64,000 bases of DNA from JAWKOK01 sp963848115 (lineage in GTDB: Bacteria; Chloroflexota; Anaerolineae; Caldilineales; Caldilineaceae). The stretch covers positions 12,758 through 76,757 of the forward strand of contig CAWKCP010000013.1 of the NCBI GenBank assembly GCA_963848115.1, in the 5' to 3' direction. Both the position numbers and the translations under genes were made by a program. Below are positions 36,435 through 42,942 of the stretch, in pieces. Under the pieces are notes generated by a model, which saw only the letters and a list, made by a program, of their open reading frames with translations, searched no databases and had not been told where the DNA came from. Each line of letters opens with the position of its first letter. Positions within the stretch are counted from its first letter, which is position 1.

Positions 36435-37990
36435 AACTGCCCGACTTGGGTGAAGGTGTCGAGGACGTGACAGTCAGTGCCTGGCGGGTCGCAGAAGGTG
36501 ACGCCGTCTCCGAGGGCGACATTATCCTCGAGGTGGCGACCGATAAGGTTGACACCGAGATTCCGGCCCCCTCCAGTGGCACAATACTCAAGATCAACTT
36601 CAGCGAAGGCGAGATTGCCGGTATCGATGCTGCGCTGGCCGTAATCGGCCGGCCGGATGAGCAGGTTGAGTCTGCTAATGAGGATGTATCGGGCGATCAG
36701 GCGGCATCCAGCGGACCGCCGGTTGACGAGCCGTCAACCGACCATCCCTCATCAGGCGCGAATGGTATTCCCTCAAAATCGTCATCAGCAACAGGAAGCG
36801 ATGTCAAAGCATCGCCGGTCGCCGTCCGCGTCGCCAACGACCAGGCCATCGTCCTAGATCAGGTGACCGGCACGGGACCCGGCGGTCGCATCACGAAAGC
36901 GGATGTACTGGCGGCTGCCTCAGACGAGACCCCTGACCATGGAGCAAGCCTCCCGCCGGAATTGGCCCATGTGGCCTCGCTATCGGTGATCCGAGTTGCG
37001 GCTGAACAGAATATCGATCTGGACGAAGTGGCTGCAGGTCGACCGCTCAGCACATTAACTCGCTACGATGTGATGGCTGCCGTCGCCGAGCGGGACGGGG
37101 CGGAGGTAGTGTCCGAGCGCCATCTGGTCCCGGCCGGATGGTCTCAGTCTGCTGACAGCCAATCTGCCGGCGTCCAATTTGCGCCCTCACCTGATGAACA
37201 AGAAGAGTCTCATGCAGGGGCGTCTACCGCATCTGTGCAACAGGCCGTTCCTCGCGTTGAGGCTGCCGGTGATGAACTGATCAAGCACTCGCGAATGCGT
37301 GCCGCGGTAGCGCGTACGACCAGCGAGAGCGCCTTCACTGCGCCCCATGTCACCACCATGTGGGACGTGAATATGTCGGCTGTTCTGGCGCACAGAAAGG
37401 CGCACAAGGGCGAATATGCCCAGGCAGGCGTCAACTTGACCGTGACCGCCTACCTGATTGCGGCCGTCATCGAGGGCCTGAAGGCTGTGCCCGCTGCGAA
37501 CGCGACCTGGACCGATGAAGGCGTGCTCATCAAGCGGGATTACAATGTCGGCATGGCGGTGGCGCTGCCCATGGACGACCATGGCATGGGCGGATTGATT
37601 GTGCCCGTCATCAAGAACGCCGGTGATCTGAACTTGATGGGGCTGGCACGCGCCGTGAAGGATTTCGCAGTCAGAGCACGAGCCGGACAGCTTAAGTCAG
37701 CAGATTTATCGGACGGCACCTTCACACTGAGCAACTACGGCACATCAGGCAGTCGCTTTCAGACGCCGATCATTGTACAGCCGCAGGTTGGTATTCTGGG
37801 CGTCGGCGCGATTGAGAAGCGACCGGTGGTCGTCAGCCAGGGCCATCCGCTGGAGGCGAACACCGGTGATCACTTGGCTTTCTTGCCCATGACCACGCTC
37901 GGTTTTAGCTACGACCATCGAGTGCTCGACGGGGCCACGGCCGATGCCTTCTGCGCTGCGGTCAAGCAGTCTTTGGAATCATGGGTGTAG
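36419..37990 (+). CDS. pdhC: Dihydrolipoamide acetyltransferase (E2) with two peripheral-subunit-binding domains
   Basis: E2 core of the pyruvate dehydrogenase complex, 523 residues. One lipoyl domain (residues 1-80) carries the lipoylated Lys43 in EVATDKVDTEIPAP. After an Asp/Ser/Pro-rich linker come two candidate E3/E1-binding domains. One is ASPVAVRVANDQAIVLDQV with GTGPGGRITKADVL (about 120-165). The second is more diverged, LSVIRVAAEQNIDLDEVAAG with LTRYDVMAAVA (about 185-230). The catalytic domain (about 285-523) begins LIKHSRMRAAVARTTSES and has the active-site motif SYDHRVLDGATADAF near residue 500. A single subunit-binding domain is usual, so two is an oddity. No E3 (lipoamide dehydrogenase) is in the window. 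Confidence 0.93.
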   Translation: MATELKLPDLGEGVEDVTVSAWRVAEGDAVSEGDIILEVATDKVDTEIPAPSSGTILKINFSEGEIAGIDAALAVIGRPDEQVESANEDVSGDQAASSGPPVDEPSTDHPSSGANGIPSKSSSATGSDVKASPVAVRVANDQAIVLDQVTGTGPGGRITKADVLAAASDETPDHGASLPPELAHVASLSVIRVAAEQNIDLDEVAAGRPLSTLTRYDVMAAVAERDGAEVVSERHLVPAGWSQSADSQSAGVQFAPSPDEQEESHAGASTASVQQAVPRVEAAGDELIKHSRMRAAVARTTSESAFTAPHVTTMWDVNMSAVLAHRKAHKGEYAQAGVNLTVTAYLIAAVIEGLKAVPAANATWTDEGVLIKRDYNVGMAVALPMDDHGMGGLIVPVIKNAGDLNLMGLARAVKDFAVRARAGQLKSADLSDGTFTLSNYGTSGSRFQTPIIVQPQVGILGVGAIEKRPVVVSQGHPLEANTGDHLAFLPMTTLGFSYDHRVLDGATADAFCAAVKQSLESWV

Positions 37991-38024
37991 AGGTAGCAAG
38001 ATCCGTTGAGAACCGAGCGTTTGA

Positions 38025-38074
38025 GACGCGTGAAATGTGAGAGATAGCTTGCCATCTCTCACATTTCACGCGTC
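38025..38074. terminator. Hairpin after the pdh operon, perfect 21-bp stem
   Basis: Arms 38025-38045 and 38054-38074 pair perfectly over 21 bases around GACGCGTGAAATGTGAGAG, with an 8-base loop AGCTTGCC. It lies 35 bases after the pdhC stop. There is no T-run directly after, but position and stability support termination. Confidence 0.75.
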
Positions 38075-38146
38075 ACGCTTTACCCAAATACATAGATTCC
38101 ATATGAACTCGAGAACGTTCGCCAACTATGGGAGCATGTTCGAATC

Positions 38147-38779
38147 ATGGTATCAGCAGTTGATGCACTGCGTCGTCTTCAGGCAGGAAATCGTCGTTTT
38201 GTTTCAGGTGCACAGGAATATAGCGCGTTGATCAACCCGGAGCGACGCAGTGAAACAGTGCACGGTCAAGAACCATTTGCCATCATCCTGGGCTGTTCAG
38301 ACTCCAGGGTTCCGGCCGAGATCATCTTCGACCAGGGGTTGGGCGACCTGTTTGTCATTCGTGTGGCCGGCAATATTGTCGCTCCCTCGCAGATCGGCAG
38401 TGTCGAATTTGCCGCCCAGGCCTTCGGTACGCCGCTTGTGGTTGTGTTGGGCCATTCCGGCTGTGGCGCTGTTGCGGCGACCCTGGACCAGATCGAACGG
38501 CCGTTGGCGGCTCGATCCGTCAATCTGTCCGCCATTGTCGATCGTATTCGTCCAGCTATTCAGATCTTGTTCATGACGGAGCTCAGGAATCAGCCGGATC
38601 GCTTGATGGAATTGGCGGTGCGCGCCAATGTGCGTGCGTCTGTGAATCAGTTGCGGCACAGCTCACAGATCCTTGAACAGCTGATTCAGGCCGGCGATCT
38701 GTTGGTTGTCGGCGCTGAGTATTCTCTGGAAACGGGAGAGGTGGAATTTTTCGAGGGGATGCCGCAGGAGAGTGAGTAA
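38147..38779 (+). CDS. Beta-class carbonic anhydrase
   Basis: A 210-residue enzyme that interconverts CO2 and bicarbonate at a zinc site. The zinc ligands and catalytic dyad are visible: Cys50, Asp52 and Arg54 in LGCSDSRVP, and His103 and Cys106 in LGHSGCGA. Between them lies FVIRVAGNIV. The start MVSAVDALRRLQAGNRRFVSG is the usual helical N-terminus. This clade lacks a signal peptide, so it is cytoplasmic. It may supply bicarbonate for carboxylation or recover CO2 released by the pyruvate dehydrogenase encoded just upstream, but it is separated from that operon by a terminator. It ends with its own hairpin terminator. Confidence 0.93.
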   Translation: MVSAVDALRRLQAGNRRFVSGAQEYSALINPERRSETVHGQEPFAIILGCSDSRVPAEIIFDQGLGDLFVIRVAGNIVAPSQIGSVEFAAQAFGTPLVVVLGHSGCGAVAATLDQIERPLAARSVNLSAIVDRIRPAIQILFMTELRNQPDRLMELAVRANVRASVNQLRHSSQILEQLIQAGDLLVVGAEYSLETGEVEFFEGMPQESE

Positions 38780-38861
38780 CGTCGCGTTTAGCGGATTGAG
38801 CGACCCAGCTCTGTCTCTGTGAAGATGTCGCTGATACATTTACATTCGTGCTTATGAGTAG

Positions 38862-38919
38862 CGCAAAACGGGGAATGTGGAAGGTCGCTTGAACAACCTT
38901 CCACATTCCTCGTTTTGCG
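38862..38919. terminator. Hairpin after carbonic anhydrase, 24-bp stem
   Basis: Arms 38862-38885 and 38896-38919 form a 24-bp stem with one G/T position and a 10-base loop. The stem has the CGCAAAACG/CGTTTTGCG block and is followed by TCTTGTT. A likely terminator for the carbonic anhydrase gene. Confidence 0.75.
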
Positions 38920-39126
38920 TCTTGTTCATCTATGTGGGTGACGTCTCCTCTTTAATCCTTCACCAATGTCGCCAGCACACGACGGCGTAAGTAGACCCAT
39001 GGAGCGTAGGTCACGCTATCAGCGTGACAAGCCCCGCCAATCAGGCTGTTCCAAAGGTGCCAAGAGTCGTCCGCCTATCAGCTGGACCTACGAACCGTGG
39101 ACTCATTTGCGCCGCACGGTACTAGA
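38920..39126. other. Intergenic region with a short palindrome
   Basis: No gene seen. The only structure I note is GTCACGCT-ATC-AGCGTGAC near 39010-39028 inside a region resembling dispersed repeats (GGAGCGTAGGTCACGC). Confidence 0.5.
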
Positions 39127-39366
39127 TTAAGTGCCGTTGTCGGTCCTGACGCGCAGGTCTTGATGTCGCTCGTTCACTCTACCGGCCCCGAGCACTTCAC
39201 TGATTTTGAGCAGGGCATCGCCGAGGGAGCCGGCTGATCTAGCGAGCATCAGACGGATTGCGGCGCTATCAGATTGACCGTCGGCATAGGTGCGGGCAAG
39301 CTGTAGCCGGCGCTCTTCAAACTGGTGGTTGATCATCTTGGTGTCGTATTCATATACGTTGTTCAT
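39127..39366 (-). CDS. Small helical protein of unknown function
   Basis: The likely start is the ATG at 39366 (79 residues, MNNVYEYDTKMINHQFEERR), with an AGGAGTG site about ten bases upstream. A start at 39402 would run into the repeat element. The sequence is polar and helical, with HQFEERRLQLARTYADGQSD and IRLMLARSAGSLGDALLKI. There is no membrane segment or cysteine. I do not recognise the family. It follows the ParB-like gene on the same strand, with the second copy of the 107-bp element between them, so the two may form a unit. Confidence 0.55.
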   Translation of the reverse strand: MNNVYEYDTKMINHQFEERRLQLARTYADGQSDSAAIRLMLARSAGSLGDALLKISEVLGAGRVNERHQDLRVRTDNGT

Positions 39367-39388
39367 CTGAAACACTCCTGATTCGGTA

Positions 39389-39495
39389 TTAGGCTTTTCC
39401 AAAATAGTAGCTATACGGGAGCTGTCAAAGCCTCAAGCCATTCCAGGCAAAGATTCCTTGCAACGATTATTTGTCTCGCTGGAATGGCCTTAGGC
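39389..39495 (-). repeat. 107-bp dispersed element, copy 2
   Basis: Matches 28301-28407 over its full length with a 3-base difference in length near 39408. The shared blocks are CTATACGGGAG, AAAGCCTCAAGCCATTCCAG and CTGGAATGG. On the minus strand it runs from the stop codon of the ParB-like gene to about 22 bases before the next start, so it is an intercistronic or leader element here. The two hairpins (CCATTCCAG/CTGGAATGG and AGGCTT/AAGCCT) are kept in both copies. Confidence 0.75.
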
Positions 39496-40137
39496 GGCTG
39501 ATCCGCTGTTGTAAGGCTTTTCTGATCGGTTGAACAGGCGCAGTGGGCGAAGATTAATCCCTGCTTGCCAGCCCTCAAGAACCGTCGATAGTCTGTTGAA
39601 GCTCGCTATCGTTGCCTGTCCAAAGTCTTCCATCACAGATTTCCGGTCTTGGTTACTGGAGGCGGCTGAAATTGAACGCTCATCTTCTTCTGCCATATGC
39701 CATTCCGTTACATTAGCTTCCATCTCCAGTTGTCCATTATGTTTCGCCACTGATATGCGGTGATGACCATCTCGCACGAAATAGGCTTGGCCCACTTTGA
39801 TTAGGTCGATGGCCGGCAGCGGCACATCGTTCATTCGTGCAACTGCGATGTTGGTCCAGCGTTCCTGGTTTGAGCGGTTCAACGGTCGCCATTTGATGTC
39901 GAAGTCTTGAGCACGACTTTCACTGCCGGCAATTGAGTCGATTTCTACCGTTTGTATGCCCGCATCATTCCGGGCGCCGGCCTGCTTTCCCCGCTTCGTT
40001 TCTTCTAGCTGTAGGAGACCGTTCCTACGCCCTGTAACTGTGGACCACGCATTGCTCACTAAGCCAGATCGGTAAAGTTGTTCGAAATCTTGCCTTGCCG
40101 TCTGTTTGAACTGCTCTGACACGGGTGCGAAATACAT
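39490..40137 (-). CDS. ParB-like (ParB/Srx-fold) protein
   Basis: A 215-residue protein with a central ParB/sulfiredoxin-fold motif. VPLPAIDLIKVGQAYFVRDG and HHRISVAKHNGQLEMEANV are the conserved strand and the GHHR signature, at about residues 105-150. The N-terminal 60 residues are helical (FKQTARQDFEQLYRSG), and the last 60 are polar, ending RSEKPYNSGSAA. No helix-turn-helix of chromosomal ParB is present, so a role in chromosome segregation is unlikely. Proteins of this kind in Chloroflexota are mostly unassigned. Upstream lies a pair of TGTACATG repeats that could be its operator. The stop codon lies inside the 107-bp repeat element. Confidence 0.75.
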   Translation of the reverse strand: MYFAPVSEQFKQTARQDFEQLYRSGLVSNAWSTVTGRRNGLLQLEETKRGKQAGARNDAGIQTVEIDSIAGSESRAQDFDIKWRPLNRSNQERWTNIAVARMNDVPLPAIDLIKVGQAYFVRDGHHRISVAKHNGQLEMEANVTEWHMAEEDERSISAASSNQDRKSVMEDFGQATIASFNRLSTVLEGWQAGINLRPLRLFNRSEKPYNSGSAA

Positions 40138-40186
40138 GGTCGTTTTGGGACCTCTCTAATGCTCGACAAAACTGAAAATTATTATT

Positions 40187-40205
40187 TGTACATGTATTGT
40201 ACATG
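40187..40205 (-). promoter_or_regulatory. Paired TGTACATG motifs upstream of the ParB-like gene
   Basis: TGTACATG occurs at 40187-40194 and again at 40198-40205, three bases apart, in an AT-rich stretch 50-68 bases before the start. A direct repeat of this kind suits a dimeric regulator. No promoter hexamers are convincing. Confidence 0.35.
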
Positions 40206-40299
40206 TTGTGTCCGGTTCTGTATGTGAACAATATCACAATCTCGGCCATGCAACCGCTTTTCGTTTTGTGGTGTTTGCGGGGCTGTGCAGGGTTCTGAA

Positions 40300-40659
40300 C
40301 TAGCCATTTCCCTGACTGGATTCATTCGCGGTGAGGCGGTAGAGCATGGCCCCGATCAAGCCACCAACGATCGGGGCCAACCAGAAGAGCCAAAGCTGTT
40401 CAATGGCCCAACCGCCTGCCCACAGCGCAATGCCAGCATTACGTGCAGGGTTCACGGAGGTATGCGTCACCGGAATGCTGATCCAGTGGATGAGTGTCAA
40501 GCACAATCCGATGGCGATCGGCGCAAAGTCTTGAGGCGCTCGTTTGGCAGTCGCGCCAAGAATGACAGAGAGAAACGTCATTGTCAGCACGACTTCGGTG
40601 ATCGCTGCAGACCTCAAATTGTACCCGCCCGGGGAGCTGTGTTGGATCGAACAAGACAA
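40300..40659 (-). pseudogene. aqpZ: C-terminal half of an aquaporin (AqpZ type)
   Basis: The 119 residues match only the second half of an AqpZ water channel: HSSPGGYNLRSAAITEVVLT, GATAKRAPQDFAPIAIGLCL, the second NPA motif in TSVNPARN, and LWLFWLAPIVGGLIGAMLYR. Full AqpZ is about 230 residues. The first three helices and the first NPA motif are absent, and a TAG stop lies directly upstream in the same frame. The motif NPARS has become NPARN. A 13-bp inverted repeat lies about 50 bases past the broken end, so the missing half may have been lost by insertion or deletion there. Confidence 0.8.
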
Positions 40660-40710
40660 CTAAGCCGTGCTGCCATCACAGGGGCGATGCAGATCGACTG
40701 CTGAGGTGGA

Positions 40711-40759
40711 CGCATTGTATCCAATGCTCGATGTGTCGGCAAGCACTGGATACAATGCG
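40711..40759. repeat. Perfect 13-bp inverted repeat next to the truncated aquaporin
   Basis: CGCATTGTATCCA (40711-40723) and TGGATACAATGCG (40747-40759) are perfect inverted repeats with a 23-base spacer. It lies between the broken end of the aquaporin fragment and the stop of the aldo/keto reductase gene. It could be a terminator or the scar of a small mobile element. Confidence 0.7.
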
Positions 40760-40813
40760 GAGCTATCGCAGATGAGCTTTCCGCAAGCAGTTCGTCGTTG
40801 GCGTGACGTCTCG

Positions 40814-41767
40814 CTATTCCGCTGCTTCTTTCGGATCAAGAATCGCACCAATCTCCGCCATTTCCTCGCTCGTCAAGATCCAATCGGCCGCCTTCACGTT
40901 GCTCTCTACGTGAGCCAACTTGGTGGCGCCGGAGATGACCGAGCAGACCTGGGGCTGAGCCAGAAGCCAGGCCTGAGCCAGTTCGTTCAGGCCGCGTTCA
41001 CGGTCGGCGGCCCAGGCAGTGAGCGCTTCCACTACATCGTAGTTGGCTGCGGTCATATACTGCTGGACGTAGCCGCTGGACTCGCCCCGTGATCCGGCTG
41101 GGGCCGGTTCGTCTCGCTTGTATTTCCCGGTCAAGAAGCCCCCGGCCAGGGGGAAGTAGGGTACGAAGCCAACACCGTGAGCCTTGCAGTAGGGCAGGAC
41201 CTCCTGCTCCACCTGCCGCTCCAACATGTGATAGTGGGATTGAATGGCCACAAAGGGGCTCCAACCACGCACCTCGGCCAGCAGGTTGGCCTTGGCCAAC
41301 TGCCAAGCGGCAAAGTCAGAGGCCCCGACATAGCGCACTTTGCCCATGCGGATCAGGTCATCTAGACCGCGTAGGGTCTCCTCAACGGGCGTGGTTTCAT
41401 CCCAGCGGTGCACGTAGTAGAGATCGATGTGATCGGTTTGCAGCCGGCGCAGGCTGGTCTCAACCGAATTCATCAGGTGGTAACGCGAGGTGCCCCGGTC
41501 GTTGGGTCCGTCGCCCGTGGGAAAGAAGAATTTTGTGGCCACGACAAATCTATCCCATCGTCCCTTCAGAGCTACGCCCAATGTCTCTTCGGAGCGGCCC
41601 TTTTGGTAGGCGTTGGCACTATCGATGAAATTGATGCCCAGATCCTGGGCCGCGTCGATGACGCTGTTGACTTCCGCTTGGGGCAGATTCTCTGAGCCGA
41701 ACTGGTTGGTCCCTAGTCCAATCGTCGAAACGCGCACACCGGCGCTGCCTAGTTGTCGATATTCCAT
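40814..41767 (-). CDS. Aldo/keto reductase
   Basis: An NADPH-dependent reductase of the AKR superfamily with a TIM-barrel fold. The start at 41767 gives MEYRQLGSAGVRVSTIGLGT (317 residues); AAAGGAAAG precedes it. Catalytic residues follow the family order: Asp and Tyr in FIDSANAYQKGRSEE, Lys in VVATKFFF, and His in YYVHRWD. The cofactor end shows QPQVCSVISGATKLAHVESN. The closest subgroup is the YhdN/YeaE or potassium-channel-beta-like (AKR11/12) group. Substrate unknown. It is a single gene; upstream is the STAND remnant. Confidence 0.9.
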   Translation of the reverse strand: MEYRQLGSAGVRVSTIGLGTNQFGSENLPQAEVNSVIDAAQDLGINFIDSANAYQKGRSEETLGVALKGRWDRFVVATKFFFPTGDGPNDRGTSRYHLMNSVETSLRRLQTDHIDLYYVHRWDETTPVEETLRGLDDLIRMGKVRYVGASDFAAWQLAKANLLAEVRGWSPFVAIQSHYHMLERQVEQEVLPYCKAHGVGFVPYFPLAGGFLTGKYKRDEPAPAGSRGESSGYVQQYMTAANYDVVEALTAWAADRERGLNELAQAWLLAQPQVCSVISGATKLAHVESNVKAADWILTSEEMAEIGAILDPKEAAE

Positions 41768-41922
41768 AGTTGCTTTCCTTTCAATGACGAATGATTGGTT
41801 TGTGTTGGCGCATGCACCTACTTCGTAAACAAAATGAGTTGAGCACCTCATGGCCCTCCGGGAGGGGTACTGCGTAATTCCAGTCTGCCGTCATAGCCCT
41901 CTCGGAGGTTATTTGCGTAGAC

Positions 41923-42165
41923 TCACTTACAAGGCTCTACGGCCAGAACCCCAGCCGCAAATGTCCAGCTCTCTTTGCTGCGGCCGTGCGATTCTGCAGC
42001 CTTAACCGCTGGCCGCGGCCGTTGGGCCAGCATCTCATCTACCTCGTCATGGACCAAGGCACACATGTAGGCCGACCGGCCGTATTCCATGTTCTCGCCG
42101 GCGAAGCCGCGAATCTCCGCGGCCAAGGCCACCGATTGTGGCCCTTGAACTGAGGCGGCATAGAT
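41923..42165 (-). pseudogene. C-terminal remnant of a third XRE-STAND-TPR regulator
   Basis: The text VALAAEIRGFAGENMEYGRS and AYMCALVHDEVDEMLAQRP is nearly identical to the C-termini of the two large STAND regulators (IALAAEIRGFVGESLEYGRS, and VALAAEIRGFVGESLEYGQS). Only about 75 residues survive; homology fades upstream of 42165 and no further part of the gene is present. The order AKR, remnant, Doc-AbrB, STAND suggests that the toxin-antitoxin pair now occupies what was once a STAND gene. Confidence 0.8.
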
Positions 42166-42221
42166 CCCCGCCCGCCCCCTTACCTATCTCAACTCGTATT
42201 GAACAGCTCCGATACACAAAG

Positions 42222-42608
42222 TCATTCTCCGCTTCTACTCGCGTCTTTAAGCCAAGCTGCAATCTCTTCGATAGAAGAGTTGCCTTGTGCGACGTGCAAC
42301 GTGAATACCTCTAGTTCTGCGTTGCTCACAAAAAGACGTTGGCCATTCAGTTGCAGGAATAAACCTGTCGCTGTAATGCCAACACGCTTATTGCCATCTA
42401 CGAACGGATGGTTGTTGGTGAGCGAGTCCATCAACGCGGCTGCTTTGAGATAGAGCGTGGGGTAGAGGTCCTCTCCATCGAATGTCGCCTGGGGACGTGC
42501 GGCCGCAGAGACAAGCAAGCCGACATCGCGTACTCCTGGCATGCTGCCTGTTTCAGCAATCAACCGGTCGTGAATGAAGAGCAGTTGTGCAGGGGAGAGA
42601 TAGTTCAC
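42222..42608 (-). CDS. doc: Doc-type toxin (Fic fold)
   Basis: A 128-residue Doc family toxin, the kinase-like Fic protein that phosphorylates EF-Tu and stops translation (known for P1 Doc). The family motif is complete: HPFVDGNKR (residues 67-75), preceded by LYPTLYLKAAALMDSLTNN. Length is typical. The start codon overlaps the stop of the upstream AbrB-like gene by four bases (ATGA), so the two are cotranslated with the antitoxin first. The toxin looks intact. Confidence 0.92.
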   Translation of the reverse strand: MNYLSPAQLLFIHDRLIAETGSMPGVRDVGLLVSAAARPQATFDGEDLYPTLYLKAAALMDSLTNNHPFVDGNKRVGITATGLFLQLNGQRLFVSNAELEVFTLHVAQGNSSIEEIAAWLKDASRSGE

Positions 42609-42841
42609 TTGGCCAGCGCCTCCAGAGCAGGTCGGTATTCATCGATGAAATCCGCCACCTGTTTGGCGAACGCTTCATCGACGCCATCAGCGCTCACAAC
42701 CGGCGAGATCGAAATCTGCTGATGCTCGCTATCTAGTTCGACTGAGACGTTGCCGCCCTCCTGTAGATTAAGCTTGTCTAGCATTTCTTTGGGCAGCGCC
42801 ACGACGATGCTGTTGCCCGTCTTGTAAATTTTACGTATCAT
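42605..42841 (-). CDS. AbrB/MazE-type antitoxin
   Basis: Encodes 78 residues from the ATG at 42841, with AAGGAGC before it. The swapped-hairpin DNA-binding domain is clear: IRKIYKTGNSIVVALPKEML and DKLNLQEGGNVSVELD. The C-terminal 30 residues (DGVDEAFAKQVADFIDEY) would wrap and block the toxin. Phd is the usual partner of Doc, so an AbrB-type partner is a less common pairing. The antitoxin probably represses its own promoter. Confidence 0.9.
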   Translation of the reverse strand: MIRKIYKTGNSIVVALPKEMLDKLNLQEGGNVSVELDSEHQQISISPVVSADGVDEAFAKQVADFIDEYRPALEALAK

Positions 42842-42942
42842 TGCTCGCTCCTTGAATACAATATGTCTATACTGCGTATTTACAGTTAATGTGCCACAGC
42901 AGCATGCAATGGTCAAGAAGACGTCTGTTGGATGCTCTCCTC

